A stretch of DNA of 64,000 nucleotides, taken from positions 124,001 through 188,000 of the forward strand of contig DAMBWF010000002.1 of the NCBI GenBank assembly GCA_032052615.1, in the 5' to 3' direction. This DNA is from Pseudomonas_T sp032052615. Lineage in GTDB: Bacteria; Pseudomonadota; Gammaproteobacteria; Pseudomonadales; Pseudomonadaceae. The notes below the pieces were generated by a model. That model ran no database searches, had not been told where the DNA came from, and worked only from the letters and a program-made list of their open reading frames with translations. Below, in pieces: positions 26,905 to 36,665 of the stretch. The position numbers were made by a program, and so were the translations under genes. Numbering within the stretch: position 1 is the first letter of the stretch; every line of letters starts with the position of its first letter.

Positions 26905-27681
26905 TCAGAACGCGGGGACCACGGCGCCCTTGTATTTATCCTGGATGAACTGCTTCACCTCGGCGCTGTGCAGGGCCTGGGCGAGTTTCTGCAGGGCCGG
27001 CGCGTCCTTGTTGTCGGCGCGGCTCACCAGAATGTTCACGTAGGGCGACTCCGCCCCCTCGATGGCCAGGGCGTCCTGGGTCGGGTTGAGCTTGGCTTCC
27101 AGGGCGTAGTTGGTGTTGATCAGTGCCAGGTCCACTTGGGACAGCACCCGCGGCAGGGTCGCCGCTTCCAGCTCGCGCACCTTGATGTGCTTGGGATTGT
27201 CGGCGATGTCCTTGGGCGTGGCGAGGATGCCGGCGCCCTCCTTGAGGGCGATCACCCCGGACTTGGCCAGCAGCAGCAGGGCGCGTCCGCCGTTGGTGGC
27301 GTCGTTGGGAATGGCCACGGTGGCGCCGTCGGGCAGGTCTTCCAGGCGCTTGATCTTGCTCGAGTAGGCGCCGAACGGCTCGATGTGGACCCCGGCCACG
27401 CTCACCAGCTCCACGGCGGTCTTGCGGCTCTTGTTGAACTCGTCCAGGTACGGCTGGTGCTGGAAGAAGTTGGCGTCCAGGCGCTTCTCCGCCACCTGCA
27501 CGTTGGGTTGCACGTAGTCGGTGAACACCTTCACCTCCAGCTCCACCCCTTCCTGGGCCAGGCGCGGCTTGAGGAATTCGAGGATTTCCGCGTGGGGCAC
27601 CGGGGTCGCGGCCACCTTCAGGGTTTCCCCGTGGGCGGAAAAGGCGGCGACGGCGGCGAGGACGGTCAGCAGTTTCTTCAT
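26905..27681 (-). CDS. metQ: D-methionine ABC transporter substrate-binding protein
   Basis: This 258-residue periplasmic binding protein of the NlpA/MetQ family has the signature VAATPVPHAEIL, DYVQPN, DANFFQHQPYLDEFNK and IPNDATNGGRALLLL. The signal peptide (MKKLLTVLAAVAAFSAHG) has no lipobox Cys, unlike E. coli MetQ, so this is predicted to be a soluble periplasmic protein. AGGAG precedes the ATG. It is the third gene of metN-metI-metQ with 51 bases after metI, and a terminator follows. It captures D/L-methionine for the transporter. Confidence 0.93.
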   Translation of the reverse strand: MKKLLTVLAAVAAFSAHGETLKVAATPVPHAEILEFLKPRLAQEGVELEVKVFTDYVQPNVQVAEKRLDANFFQHQPYLDEFNKSRKTAVELVSVAGVHIEPFGAYSSKIKRLEDLPDGATVAIPNDATNGGRALLLLAKSGVIALKEGAGILATPKDIADNPKHIKVRELEAATLPRVLSQVDLALINTNYALEAKLNPTQDALAIEGAESPYVNILVSRADNKDAPALQKLAQALHSAEVKQFIQDKYKGAVVPAF

Positions 27682-27732
27682 GGACGGCTCCTGGGTCAGT
27701 AGCGGAAGCGGCGGACGGCTGTCCGCGCCGGT

Positions 27733-28410
27733 TCACTTGCGGGAGAAATGCACCACCAGGCGGTCGCCGACGGTCTGCAGCACCTGCACCAGCACCAGCA
27801 GCAGGACCACCGTGACCACCATCACGTCGGTCTGGAAGCGCTGGTAGCCGAAGCGGATCGCCAGATCGCCGAGGCCGCCGGCGCCCACCACGCCGGCCAT
27901 GGCGGTATAGGACACCAGGGTGATGGCGGTGACCGTGGCGGCGGCGATGATCCCCGGGCGCGCCTCCGGCAACAGGGCATTGAGGACGATCTGCCGGGTG
28001 GTGGCGCCCATCGCCTGGGTGGCTTCGATGATGCCCCGGTCCACTTCACGCAGGGCGGTTTCCACCAGCCGGGCGAAGAACGGCGTGGCGCCCACCACCA
28101 GCGGCGGAATGGCGCCGGCGACCCCCAGGGAGGTGCCGGTGATCAGCACCGTGAAGGGGATCATCACGATCAGCAGGATGATGAATGGCAACGAGCGCAA
28201 CACGTTGACCAGCAGCGACAGTAGAGCATAGACGCCCTTCTGCTCGAACAACTGGCGCGGCCCGGTGAGGAACAGCAGCACCCCCAGGGGCAACCCCAGC
28301 AGCACGGTGAACAGCAGCGAGCCGCCGAGCATCAGCAGGGTGTCCAGGGTCGCCAGCCAGATTTCCGCCCAGTCGATGTTCTGGATCAGGGAAGCGAAGG
28401 AAGCGTCCAT
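27733..28410 (-). CDS. metI: Methionine ABC transporter permease
   Basis: This 225-residue inner-membrane permease has five transmembrane segments and the coupling EAA motif (EATQAMGATTRQIVLNALLPEARPG). That loop contacts MetN. The ATG overlaps the metN stop by one base (TGATG), so the genes are translationally coupled. Length and layout match MetI. Confidence 0.95.
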   Translation of the reverse strand: MDASFASLIQNIDWAEIWLATLDTLLMLGGSLLFTVLLGLPLGVLLFLTGPRQLFEQKGVYALLSLLVNVLRSLPFIILLIVMIPFTVLITGTSLGVAGAIPPLVVGATPFFARLVETALREVDRGIIEATQAMGATTRQIVLNALLPEARPGIIAAATVTAITLVSYTAMAGVVGAGGLGDLAIRFGYQRFQTDVMVVTVVLLLVLVQVLQTVGDRLVVHFSRK

Positions 28411-29417
28411 CAGCGCAGTACCTCCAGGTGCACGTCGGCGGCCTGGAAGCAGCTCAGCGCCGCCTCCACGTCGCCACCGGTGAGGGCCAGGGTGAGCTGG
28501 CCGTAGGGGACGTCCTTGATGCGGTCGATGCGTCCCGCCAGGATGCTGTAGTCCACGCCGGTCTGCCGCGCCACCGTGCCCAGCAGCGGCGCGTAGGTGG
28601 CCTCGCCCTGGAAGGTCAGGCGCAGGATGCGTCCCGGCACGTGGGAGAAGTCGTCGCGCTGTTCGTGCTCGTCCACCTGCTCGGCCTCCAGCACGAAGCG
28701 CTGGGTGGTGGGGTGCCGGGGGTGCAGGAAGACATCCGTCACCGGCCCTTCCTCGACGATGACCCCGGCGTCCATCACCGCCACCCGGTCGCAGACCCGG
28801 CGGATGACGTCCATCTCGTGGGTGATCAGCACCACGGTGAGGCGCAGCTCTCGGTTGATCTCCGCCAGCAGTTGCAGGACTTGGCCGGTGGTCTGCGGGT
28901 CGAGGGCACTGGTGGCTTCGTCGCACAGCAGGATGGTCGGCCGGGTGGCCAGGGCGCGGGCGATGCCGACCCGCTGCTTTTGGCCGCCGGAGAGCTGCGC
29001 CGGGTATTTCCTGGCATGGTCGGCCAGGCCGACCCGGGCCAGCAGCTCGGCGACCCGCGCGTCGATCTCCCGCCGCGACAGCTCGCCGGCCAGTCTCAGC
29101 GGCATGGCCACGTTGTCGGCGACGGTCTTGGAGGAGAGCAGGTTGAAGTGCTGGAAAATCATTCCGACCCGCTGGCGGTAGCGCCGCAGGCCTTCGCCGC
29201 CCAGGGCGGTGATGTCCTCGCCGTCCACCACGAGGCGGCCGCCGCTGGGCTCTTCCAGGCGGTTGATCAGCCGCAGCAGGGTGCTCTTGCCGGCGCCGGA
29301 ATGGCCGATCAGACCGAAGATCCGCCCGCTTTCGATGGTCAGGCGGCAAGGATGCAGCGCGGGGATTTCCCGCCTGCCGACCGTGTAGGTCTTGTGGACG
29401 TCGTGGAACTCGATCAC
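28410..29417 (-). CDS. metN: Methionine ABC transporter ATP-binding protein
   Basis: This 335-residue ATPase has Walker [10 protein letters not shown], signature [15 protein letters not shown], Walker [14 protein letters not shown] and the switch His in [12 protein letters not shown]. The C-terminal NIL domain (about residues 260-335) is present. In MetN it senses methionine and shuts the transporter down. The N-terminal [11 protein letters not shown] is standard. It is the first gene of the operon and divergent from katE. Confidence 0.95.
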   Translation of the reverse strand: MIEFHDVHKTYTVGRREIPALHPCRLTIESGRIFGLIGHSGAGKSTLLRLINRLEEPSGGRLVVDGEDITALGGEGLRRYRQRVGMIFQHFNLLSSKTVADNVAMPLRLAGELSRREIDARVAELLARVGLADHARKYPAQLSGGQKQRVGIARALATRPTILLCDEATSALDPQTTGQVLQLLAEINRELRLTVVLITHEMDVIRRVCDRVAVMDAGVIVEEGPVTDVFLHPRHPTTQRFVLEAEQVDEHEQRDDFSHVPGRILRLTFQGEATYAPLLGTVARQTGVDYSILAGRIDRIKDVPYGQLTLALTGGDVEAALSCFQAADVHLEVLR

Positions 29418-29732
29418 GGGACAACCTTGTGGGAACGAGGGTCGGTTGGAACGGGGCGAGAGCGCCGGGCGGGCATTTTAGCCTGAACCCTTATGCGAAC
29501 TTAGTTTTTGTTTCCAGCCATCCCGAGCGAAAAGGCATAAGTCGATGAGCGGAATCCGCCTGCGACAACGCGTATGGGTAACGAAGCGGAACAGTGGGCG
29601 ATACCCCCGGTCAGTACCTAGACCCCCGCGACGGCCCGCTTCGCCGTCCGTCGCCATGACCGTGACCCGGTCCACCTCCGGACCGGCCAATAGCCCGAAG
29701 CCCCCAGGGGCCCAGAAAGGAGTCTATGTTCC
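29418..29732. promoter_or_regulatory. Divergent metN / katE control region with a spaced dyad
   Basis: This 315-base gap holds the metN and katE promoters. A perfect 7-bp inverted pair, CTTATGC (29490-29496) and GCATAAG (29535-29541), flanks an A/T-richer stretch that includes TTTTTG, unusual in this GC-rich sequence. It could be an operator or promoter zone for metN. No known regulator was matched. AAAGGAG stands before the katE start. Confidence 0.45.
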
Positions 29733-31868
29733 ATGGCTAGCAAGCCCGCCAACCCCAGCGATCTCGCGGGAACCGATACCCTCGACCGCGCCAACCGCAA
29801 CGCCAAGCTGGACAGCCTGGAGCCGTACCGCTCCGACGCCACCGGCATGGCCCTGACCACCAACCATGGCACCCGCATCGCCGACAACCAGAACACCCTG
29901 CGCGCGGGTGGCCGCGGGCCGTCGCTGCTGGAAGACTTCATCATGCGTGAGAAGATCACGCACTTCGACCACGAGCGTATCCCCGAGCGGGTGGTGCATG
30001 CACGAGGCAGCTCCGCCCATGGCCACTTCCAGGTCTACGAGGACCTATCGGCCCTGACCAAGGCGGACTTCCTCACCGACCCGTCGAAGAAGACGCCGGT
30101 GTTCGTGCGCTTCTCCACGGTACAAGGTCCGCGCGGTTCCGCCGACACCGTGCGCGACGTGCGCGGCTTCGCGGTGAAGTTCTACACCGACGAGGGCAAC
30201 TTCGACCTGGTGGGCAACAACATGCCGGTGTTCTTCATCCAGGACGCGATCAAGTTCCCCGACTTCGTCCACGCGGTGAAGCCGGAGCCCCACAACGAAA
30301 TCCCCACCGGGCAATCGGCCCACGACACCTTCTGGGATTTCGTCTCCCTCACCCCCGAGTCCGCCCACATGGTGCTCTGGGTCATGTCCGACCGGGCGAT
30401 CCCGGTGACCTACCGGGCCATGGAGGGGTTCGGCGTGCACACCTTCCGGCTGGTGAACGCCGAGGGCAAGAGCCACTTCGTCAAGTTCCACTGGAAACCC
30501 CTCTCGGGGGTCTTCTCCCTGGTCTGGGACGAGGCCCAGAAGCTGGCCGGCAAGGACCCGGACTTCAACCGCCGGCAGTTGTGGGAAGACATCGAGAGCG
30601 GCGACTACCCCGAGTGGGAACTGGGCATCCAGGTGGTGCCGGAAGAGGACGAGCATAAGTTCGACTTCGACCTGCTCGACCCCACCAAGATCATCCCCGA
30701 GGAGCTGGTGCCGGTGCGGGCCATCGGCAAGCTGACCCTGAACCGCAACCCCGACAACTTCTTCGCCGAGACCGAGCAGGCGGCGTTCCACCTGGGCCAC
30801 ATCGTGCCCGGCATCGACTACACCAACGACCCGTTGCTGCAGGGCCGGCTGTTCTCCTACACCGACACCCAACTGCTGCGCCTGGGCGGGCCGAACTTCA
30901 ACGAGATTCCCATCAACCGCCCCGTGGCCCCGGTACACAACAACCAGCGCGACTCTTTCCACCGGCAGACCATCAACAAGGGGCGTGCCTCCTACGAGCC
31001 CAACTCCATCGACGGCGGCTGGCCCAAGGAAACCCCGCCGGCGCCCAAGGGCGGCGGCTTCGAGACCTACCCGGAGCGGGTCGAGGGGCACAAGATCCGC
31101 AACCGCAGCGAATCCTTCGGCGACCACTTCTCCCAGGCCACGCTGTTCTATAACAGCATGAGCGAGCCGGAGAAGGAGCACATCATCGCCGCCTTCAGCT
31201 TCGAGCTGAGCAAGGTGGAACGGCTGTGGATCCGCGAGCGCGAGGTCAACGAAATTCTCGCCAACATCGACATGACCCTGGCCACCCGGGTGGCGGCCAA
31301 CATCGGCGTCGCGCCGCCCAAGGGGCCCAGCGTGCCGCCGAGGACGCCGAGCCTGGAGTGCTCGCCGGCCCTGAGCCAGATGAACCTGCTGTCCGGCAAC
31401 ATCAAGTCGCGCAAGATCGCGATTCTGATCGCCGAGGGCGTGGACGAAGCGGCCATCTCCGCATTGCAGAAGCGCCTGGGCGCGGAAGGGGCGAAGACCA
31501 AGCTGATCGGCCCGTCCGCCTCGCCGGTGAGAACCGCCGCCGGTGGCCAGCTGGTGCCGGACGCATCCATGCAGGGCATGCCCTCCGTGGCTTTCGACGC
31601 GGTGGCGATCCCGGGCGGCGACCAGGCGATCAAGGCCATGTCGACCGATGGCGAAGCCCTGCACTATGTGCTGGAGGCCTACAAGCACCTCAAGGCCATC
31701 GCGGCGTTCGGCGAAGCCAAGGACCTGTTGGACCTGCTGCGTTTGCAGCCGGACGAAGGCTTGGTAAGCGGCGCCTCGGCGGACTCGGTGATCGACGCCT
31801 TCGTCGCGGCGATCGCCAAGCACCGGGTGTGGGCGCGAGAACCCCTGGCCAAGACCATTCCGGCGTAG
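29733..31868 (+). CDS. katE: Monofunctional large-subunit catalase HPII
   Basis: This 711-residue clade II catalase has catalytic His89 in [11 protein letters not shown], the active-site Asn in [11 protein letters not shown] and the proximal haem Tyr in [17 protein letters not shown]-terminal DJ-1/PfpI-like flavodoxin domain of about 150 residues ([33 protein letters not shown]) is typical of HPII. It breaks down hydrogen peroxide in the cytosol. The start ATG at 29733 follows AAAGGAG. A nearby ATG at 29726 is in another frame and ends at once. E. coli katE is RpoS-dependent; regulation here cannot be read from the sequence. Confidence 0.96.
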   Translation: MASKPANPSDLAGTDTLDRANRNAKLDSLEPYRSDATGMALTTNHGTRIADNQNTLRAGGRGPSLLEDFIMREKITHFDHERIPERVVHARGSSAHGHFQVYEDLSALTKADFLTDPSKKTPVFVRFSTVQGPRGSADTVRDVRGFAVKFYTDEGNFDLVGNNMPVFFIQDAIKFPDFVHAVKPEPHNEIPTGQSAHDTFWDFVSLTPESAHMVLWVMSDRAIPVTYRAMEGFGVHTFRLVNAEGKSHFVKFHWKPLSGVFSLVWDEAQKLAGKDPDFNRRQLWEDIESGDYPEWELGIQVVPEEDEHKFDFDLLDPTKIIPEELVPVRAIGKLTLNRNPDNFFAETEQAAFHLGHIVPGIDYTNDPLLQGRLFSYTDTQLLRLGGPNFNEIPINRPVAPVHNNQRDSFHRQTINKGRASYEPNSIDGGWPKETPPAPKGGGFETYPERVEGHKIRNRSESFGDHFSQATLFYNSMSEPEKEHIIAAFSFELSKVERLWIREREVNEILANIDMTLATRVAANIGVAPPKGPSVPPRTPSLECSPALSQMNLLSGNIKSRKIAILIAEGVDEAAISALQKRLGAEGAKTKLIGPSASPVRTAAGGQLVPDASMQGMPSVAFDAVAIPGGDQAIKAMSTDGEALHYVLEAYKHLKAIAAFGEAKDLLDLLRLQPDEGLVSGASADSVIDAFVAAIAKHRVWAREPLAKTIPA

Positions 31869-31875
31869 GTCGGTA

Positions 31876-31919
31876 GGCCCGGCGGGCGACCCGGTTCGGT
31901 CTGACCGGTCCGCCGGGCC
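31876..31919. repeat. Inverted repeat just after katE
   Basis: The perfect 10-bp arms GGCCCGGCGG and CCGCCGGGCC flank 24 bases and begin 7 bases past the katE stop. The loop also contains ACCGG/CCGGT-like symmetry. It probably folds at the katE mRNA 3' end. Confidence 0.6.
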
Positions 31920-31933
31920 GGATCGCCCTGCCT

Positions 31934-31975
31934 GGGCGGCCCTACCCGGGCGGCCCTACCCGGGTGGCCCTGCCC
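31934..31975. repeat. Three tandem 14-bp repeats
   Basis: Two identical units GGGCGGCCCTACCC and a third with two changes (GGGTGGCCCTGCCC) stand head to tail between the katE hairpin and the terminator. The copy number could vary between strains. Confidence 0.7.
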
Positions 31976-31985
31976 GAATAGTCCA

Positions 31986-32018
31986 AGCCCCGTCGACCTC
32001 GCGGTCGCGGGGCTTTTT
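31986..32018 (+). terminator. Intrinsic terminator downstream of katE
   Basis: The stem AGCCCCG / CGGGGCT continues, past one bulged T, into CGACC / GGTCG with a TCGC loop, and ends in TTTTT. This is a strong rho-independent terminator, about 118 bases past the katE stop. Confidence 0.9.
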
Positions 32019-32379
32019 CGTTTCGCCGTGACCGTCGGCCGCGCGTGGCCGCTCCTCGTCCGGTCGACGAGGGACGGAAGGCGGGCACGGCCCCGCTGCC
32101 GGCGCATCGACACTCGCCGCGTCCGGCACGATCGCGTCGCCACCACCTTCTGCCATGCAGTGTCCTTCGGCGGCGGGCTCAAGGCGCCGAAGCCTCGTCT
32201 GGTCCGCCTACCGGTCACGCCTGCAAGCGGATCGCACCGGCCCGCATGGGCGGTGGCCTTGGATCGCGGCGCCGCCTCGGGCACACTGCCGGCCTTCTCA
32301 TGCCGGACGGCGCGCTTCGCGCCGCCCAAGGCACTCGTGCAGGCGAACGCCATTCGCCACCCGAAAGGGAATTCACCCC
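32019..32379. other. Intergenic region upstream of the acyltransferase gene
   Basis: No gene was recognised between the katE terminator and the acyltransferase start. Open frames exist on both strands but show no motif or consistent ribosome site. The promoter of the acyltransferase must be here. A GAAAGGGA ribosome site lies near 32363. Confidence 0.5.
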
Positions 32380-33528
32380 ATGCAGTCGATGACCTCCCCA
32401 CCCCTAACGCCCTCGCGGCCCCGCGAACGGCTGGCCGGCCTGGATTTCCTGCGCGGCTTCGCGGCCCTCTGGGTACTGCTGTTCCACTACATCGAGCTGG
32501 TCCCGGCGGCCTACCGGCCCCCGCTGTCCCCTTACCTGCTGCATGTCGGCTGGAACGGCGTGGACCTGTTCTTCGTGCTCAGCGGCTTCCTCATCGGCGG
32601 GCTGCTGACCGCCGACCGGGGCGAGACCCGGCGTGGCTTCCTGCTGCGACGGGCGTTCCGCATCTACCCGGCTTACTTGGTGGTGATCGTGATCTGCCTG
32701 GCGGGGAGCCGGCCGCATCTGGTGCACGAACCGGACCTGCTGCTCGCCCACCTGTTCATGGTGCACAACCTGGTGCCCGGCTTTGGCGGGGCGATCAACG
32801 GGGTGTTCTGGACCCTGGGCAGCGAATTCCAGTTCTACCTGCTGGCGGCACTGTTGCTGGGGTTCGTTCGTCGGCCAAGGGTGTGGTGGACGGTCGTCAT
32901 GGCCATGCTGGGGATTTCCGTGCTCAGCCGCTACGGCGTGTACCACCTGATACAGGAGCCGGCGCAGCGCTTCTTCCTCGCCACCCAGTTGCCGGGAATG
33001 CTCGGGCTGTTCGCCGCCGGGTTCGTGGTGGTGAGGGCGCGGCCGGCGTGTCGGGCCCTGATCGAGCGGTATTTCCCGGTGTTCGCCGGGGTCGGCGGGG
33101 CGCTGCTGTGGCTATACCTGCGCTGGCTGCGTGGGCATATCGGCGACTATTGGGACACCGAGGGGCCGACGGTCTGGGGGCGCTTCTTCACCGCCGGAGT
33201 GTTCGGCTATCTGGTGCTGGTGTTCGCCTGCGTGCCCCCGGCGCTGGCGCGGCTCTTCCACCGCGGCGGCTGGGTCTACCTGGGGGAGATCAGCTACGGC
33301 GTCTACCTGGTGCACTTGCTGGTGATGGAAAAGCTGGCGCTGTGGATGCCCCAGTTCGCACCCGAACTGCCCTGGTACGGCTACCTGGCGGCCATTCTGG
33401 CACTGGTGGGGCTGCTGTCCATCGCCCTCCACGTCGGCGTGGAGAAACCCTTCATCGCCCTCGGCCGGCGCCTGTCGGCGCCGCGCGGGGCCCGGGTCCC
33501 GGCGCCTGTCCTGCCCGAGGGGGTCTGA
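32380..33528 (+). CDS. Acyltransferase-3 family membrane protein
   Basis: This 382-residue protein has about ten transmembrane segments. Its Acyltransferase_3 hallmarks are RLAGLDFLRGFAALWVLLFHY (catalytic His in the LFHY segment), DLFFVLSGFLIGGLL, RRAFRIYPAYL and LGEISYGVYLVHLL. Such proteins transfer acyl groups (acetyl, succinyl) to surface glycans or other exported acceptors. No glycan cluster adjoins it, so the acceptor is unknown. The ATG at 32380 is preceded by GAAAGGGA. The gene runs convergently to the aldo-keto reductase with 24 bases between stops. Confidence 0.9.
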   Translation: MQSMTSPPLTPSRPRERLAGLDFLRGFAALWVLLFHYIELVPAAYRPPLSPYLLHVGWNGVDLFFVLSGFLIGGLLTADRGETRRGFLLRRAFRIYPAYLVVIVICLAGSRPHLVHEPDLLLAHLFMVHNLVPGFGGAINGVFWTLGSEFQFYLLAALLLGFVRRPRVWWTVVMAMLGISVLSRYGVYHLIQEPAQRFFLATQLPGMLGLFAAGFVVVRARPACRALIERYFPVFAGVGGALLWLYLRWLRGHIGDYWDTEGPTVWGRFFTAGVFGYLVLVFACVPPALARLFHRGGWVYLGEISYGVYLVHLLVMEKLALWMPQFAPELPWYGYLAAILALVGLLSIALHVGVEKPFIALGRRLSAPRGARVPAPVLPEGV

Positions 33529-33552
33529 GGGCGACGCCGGCCACCGCCCGGC

Positions 33553-34380
33553 TCAGCCGTTGAAGGTGGCCGGGTCGGGACCGAGACGCTGGCCGCGCTC
33601 CAGGCCGGCGATGCGTTGCAGGTCCGCTTCGTCCAACTGGAAGTCGAAGATCGCGGCGTTCTCCTCGATGCGCGCGGGGTTCGAGGATTTCGGGAAAATG
33701 ATCGAGCCCTGCTGCACGTGCCAGCGCAGGATCACCTGGGCCGGGGTCTTGCCGTGCTTGGCGGCGAGGTCGCGCACCACCGGGTCGGCCAGCAGTTCGC
33801 CGCCCTGGGCCAGGGGGCTCCAGGCCTCGGTGGCGATGCCCTTGTAGGTGCCCAGTTCCCGCAGCGCCCGCTGTTGCAGCCAGGGATGCACCTCGATCTG
33901 GTTCACCGCCGGGACCACACCGGTCTCCATGATCAGCGTCTCGATCTCTTCCTCGCGGAAGTTCGAAACCCCCACCGACTGGATGCGGCCCTCGTCCCGC
34001 AGGCGCAACATGGCTTTCCAGCTGTCGAGGAAGCGGTTGCGCTCCGGGCATGGCCAATGGATCAGGTACAGGTCGACGTAGTCCAGGCCCAGGCGTTGCA
34101 GGCTCTCGTCGAAGGCCTTGAGGGTCTCGTCGTAGCCCTGGCGGTCGTTCCACAGCTTGGTGGTGATGTACAGCTCGCCGCGCGGCACGCCAGCGCGGGC
34201 CAAGCCCTCGCCGATGCCACGCTCGTTGCCGTAGATGGCGGCCGTGTCGATGTGCCGGTAGCCCAGCCGCAGGGCGGTCAGCACCAGGTCAGCGGCATCG
34301 GCGTCGGCGGTCTTCCAGGTGCCCAGGCCGAGCTGCGGGATGCGCTGGCCATCGTTGAGCTGGATGAAAGGAATGTCCAT
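33553..34380 (-). CDS. Aldo-keto reductase (AKR5/DkgA-B like)
   Basis: This 275-residue TIM-barrel NADPH reductase has the catalytic tetrad visible: Asp in GYRHIDTAAIYGNE with its Tyr, Lys in YITTKLW and His in DLYLIHWP. The NADPH-binding IIFPKSSNPARIEEN is near the C-terminus. The sequence is closest to 2,5-diketo-gluconate / methylglyoxal reductases. A GAGGAGC ribosome site precedes the ATG. The physiological substrate is uncertain. It is probably a single-gene unit, downstream of znuB in the same direction but 94 bases away. Confidence 0.92.
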   Translation of the reverse strand: MDIPFIQLNDGQRIPQLGLGTWKTADADAADLVLTALRLGYRHIDTAAIYGNERGIGEGLARAGVPRGELYITTKLWNDRQGYDETLKAFDESLQRLGLDYVDLYLIHWPCPERNRFLDSWKAMLRLRDEGRIQSVGVSNFREEEIETLIMETGVVPAVNQIEVHPWLQQRALRELGTYKGIATEAWSPLAQGGELLADPVVRDLAAKHGKTPAQVILRWHVQQGSIIFPKSSNPARIEENAAIFDFQLDEADLQRIAGLERGQRLGPDPATFNG

Positions 34381-34474
34381 GGTCGCTCCTCGCTAGGGAT
34401 GGCATGCGGGCGGCGCGACGCCGCCCTCCAGGGCATGTGACCGGAGCCCGCGCCGGTTTCTCCGTGCGTCGCGC

Positions 34475-35260
34475 TCAGGCGCGCCGGGGCAGGGCGAAAC
34501 TGAGCAGGAACAGCCCGGCGGCGGCCACCACGATCGACGGGCCGGCCGGGGTGTCCTTGTACCAGGACAGCGCCAGCCCGGCGCACACCGCCAAAAGCCC
34601 CAGCAGGCTGGCGCCGCCGGCCATCTGCTCGGGAGTGCGGGCGTGGCGCTGGGCGGCGGCGGCCGGAACGATCAGCAGGGAAGTGATCAACAGCACGCCG
34701 ACGATCTTCATCGCCACCGCGATCACCACCGCCACCAGCATCATCAGCGCCAGGCGGATCGCCGCCACCGGCAGTCCTTCCACCTTCGCCAATTCCTCGT
34801 GCACGGTGATCGCCAGCAGCGGCCGCCACAGCGGCACCAATAGCGCCAGCACCAGAGCGCTGCCGCCGAGGATCCAGGCCAGGTCGGCGCGGCTCACCGC
34901 CAGCAGGTCGCCGAACAGGTAGCCCATCAGGTCGATGCGCACATCGGGCATGAAACTCAGGGCCACCAGCCCCAGGGACAGGGTGCTGTGGGCGAGGATG
35001 CCCAGCAAGGTGTCCGAGGCCAGGGGCTGGCGCTGTTGCAGGGTCACCAACAGCACCGCCAGCAGCAGGCAGCCGACGGTCACCGCCAGGGTCGGGCTGA
35101 CGTCCAGCATCAACCCCAGGGCCACCCCCAGCAGGGCGGCGTGGGACAGGGTGTCGCCGAAATAGGCCATGCGCCGCCAGACCACGAAGGAGCCGAGAGG
35201 GCCGGCCACCAGGGCCAGGGCGAGGCCGGCGAGCAGGGCGTTGAGGAGAAAGTCAGCCAT
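34475..35260 (-). CDS. znuB: Zinc ABC transporter permease
   Basis: This 261-residue permease has about eight membrane segments of the ABC-3 family (FVVWRRMAYFGDTLSHAALLG, LLGILAHSTLSLGLVAL, ITSLLIVPAAAAQRHARTPEQM). With ZnuC and ZnuA it imports Zn(II). It is the third gene of zur-znuC-znuB, 45 bases after znuC. Short length and sequence fit ZnuB. Confidence 0.95.
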   Translation of the reverse strand: MADFLLNALLAGLALALVAGPLGSFVVWRRMAYFGDTLSHAALLGVALGLMLDVSPTLAVTVGCLLLAVLLVTLQQRQPLASDTLLGILAHSTLSLGLVALSFMPDVRIDLMGYLFGDLLAVSRADLAWILGGSALVLALLVPLWRPLLAITVHEELAKVEGLPVAAIRLALMMLVAVVIAVAMKIVGVLLITSLLIVPAAAAQRHARTPEQMAGGASLLGLLAVCAGLALSWYKDTPAGPSIVVAAAGLFLLSFALPRRA

Positions 35261-35305
35261 GGCGCGGTATCCGAAAAACGGGCTCGAAAGAAGGGAATGA
35301 CGGGC

Positions 35306-36106
35306 TCAGTCGGGGCGGTCGTCGGAGAAGGGCGGCGCCCCGTGGGCGCAACCGGGGCCGTGGACATGGGCCGGGCGCACCACGCCGCCTTGCAGGTCGT
35401 GGGCATGGTCGTGGCGATGATGGTAGACCGCCAGGCCACGGGCGTCGCCGCCGAACAGTTCGAGGAACGCCGGGTCGCCGCTGACCTGCTCGGGATGGCC
35501 GCTGCAACACACGTGGCGGTTCAGGCAGACCACCTGGTCGGTGGCGCTCATTACCAGGTGCAGGTCGTGAGAGACCATCAGCACCCCGCAGCCGTAGCGC
35601 TGCCGCAAGCGGCCGATCAGCCGGTACAGCTCGGCCTGGCCGGCCACGTCGACCCCTTGCACCGGCTCGTCCAGCACCAGCAGCTCGGGACGGCGCAGCA
35701 ACGCCCGGGCCAGCAGCACCCGTTGCAGCTCGCCGCCGGAGATGCGTTGCAGCGGGCTGTCGATCACCGACTGGGCGCCCACCTCGCCGAGAGCCGCCAG
35801 GGCCCGGGCGCGGTCCACCCGGGGCACCAGACGCAGGAAGCGCAGCACGCTCAGGGGCAGGGTCGGGTCTACCTGCAGCTTCTGCGGCATGTAGCCGATG
35901 CGCAGGCGCGGCTTGCGCCAGACCTCGCCGCGGTCCGGTCGCAGCAGGCCGAGCACGGTGCGCACCAGGGTGGTCTTGCCGGCGCCGTTGGGGCCGATCA
36001 GGGTGACGATCTCGCCGGGCCGCACCGCCAGGCTCACGTCTTGCAGCACGTCCTGGCCGGCGAAGCGCACGCCGACCCCGTCGAGGCGGATCAGCGCGTC
36101 GCTCAT
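35306..36106 (-). CDS. znuC: Zinc ABC transporter ATP-binding protein
   Basis: This 266-residue ATPase has Walker [10 protein letters not shown], signature [15 protein letters not shown], Walker [13 protein letters not shown] and switch His in [11 protein letters not shown] His-rich C-terminal tail ([10 protein letters not shown], then HVHGPGCAH) is a known feature of ZnuC proteins and may bind zinc. Its ATG overlaps the zur stop as ATGA. It energises zinc import with ZnuB. Confidence 0.95.
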   Translation of the reverse strand: MSDALIRLDGVGVRFAGQDVLQDVSLAVRPGEIVTLIGPNGAGKTTLVRTVLGLLRPDRGEVWRKPRLRIGYMPQKLQVDPTLPLSVLRFLRLVPRVDRARALAALGEVGAQSVIDSPLQRISGGELQRVLLARALLRRPELLVLDEPVQGVDVAGQAELYRLIGRLRQRYGCGVLMVSHDLHLVMSATDQVVCLNRHVCCSGHPEQVSGDPAFLELFGGDARGLAVYHHRHDHAHDLQGGVVRPAHVHGPGCAHGAPPFSDDRPD

Positions 36107-36603
36107 GCCGCCGCCTGGCAGGGGGCGCACAGGCCCACCACTTCCACCGTCTGCGACTCCACCCGAAAGCCCACGGTGCGCGCGCCGGCGAGGATCGCCG
36201 CGCTGATGGCCGGGTGCTCCAGCTCCACGGCGGCGTGGCATTCGCGGCAGATCAGGAACTGGCCTTGGTGGGCCTCGCCGGGATGGTTGCAGCCGACGAA
36301 GGCGTTGAGCGAGGCGATGCGGTGCACCAGGCCGGTCTCCAGGAGGAAGTCCAGGGCCCGGTAGACGGTGGGCGGCGCGGCGCGGCGGCCGTCCTCGCCG
36401 CTCAACACGCCGAGGATGTCGTAGGCGCCCAGGGGCTTGTGGCTCTGCCAGACCAGTTCCAGCACCCGCTTGCGCAGGGCGGTCAGGCGCACGCCGAGGC
36501 GCGCGCAGATGCGCTCGGCGCTGGCCAGGGCATCGCTCACGCAATGGGAATGGTCGTGGGGCTGGCAGGCCAGGGAGGCCCGGGCGGGCGACAGGTCGGT
36601 CAT
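36103..36603 (-). CDS. zur: Zinc uptake regulator, Fur family
   Basis: This 166-residue Fur-family repressor has a winged HTH (about residues 38-95, [24 protein letters not shown]) and a metal site with CxxC pairs, ICREC and LCAPC, that hold structural zinc. An N-terminal HDHSH stretch may add metal ligands. With zinc it represses znuA and zur-znuCB through the box at 36630. The P. aeruginosa orthologue is Np20/Zur. It is the first gene of its operon and overlaps znuC by four bases. Confidence 0.95.
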   Translation of the reverse strand: MTDLSPARASLACQPHDHSHCVSDALASAERICARLGVRLTALRKRVLELVWQSHKPLGAYDILGVLSGEDGRRAAPPTVYRALDFLLETGLVHRIASLNAFVGCNHPGEAHQGQFLICRECHAAVELEHPAISAAILAGARTVGFRVESQTVEVVGLCAPCQAAA

Positions 36604-36629
36604 GGCGGCGGCGCGATGGGGAGAAGGAC

Positions 36630-36642
36630 GTTATTCTATAAC
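36630..36642. promoter_or_regulatory. Zur box between zur and znuA
   Basis: The perfect dyad GTTAT-TCT-ATAAC matches the core of gammaproteobacterial Zur sites (GTTATnnnATAAC). It contains -10-like hexamers for both directions (TATAAC on +, TAGAAT on -). Binding of Zn-Zur would therefore shut off both znuA and zur-znuC-znuB. Confidence 0.88.
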
Positions 36643-36665
36643 TCTTTTTCCCGAGGTGTGCTGCC

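Noticed and set aside
30045..31823. A 592-codon open frame antisense to katE
   Set aside because: It is a shadow of the catalase gene without motifs or ribosome site.
31934..31975. Tandem repeats as a CRISPR fragment
   Set aside because: The units are 14 bp without spacers, and no cas genes are present.
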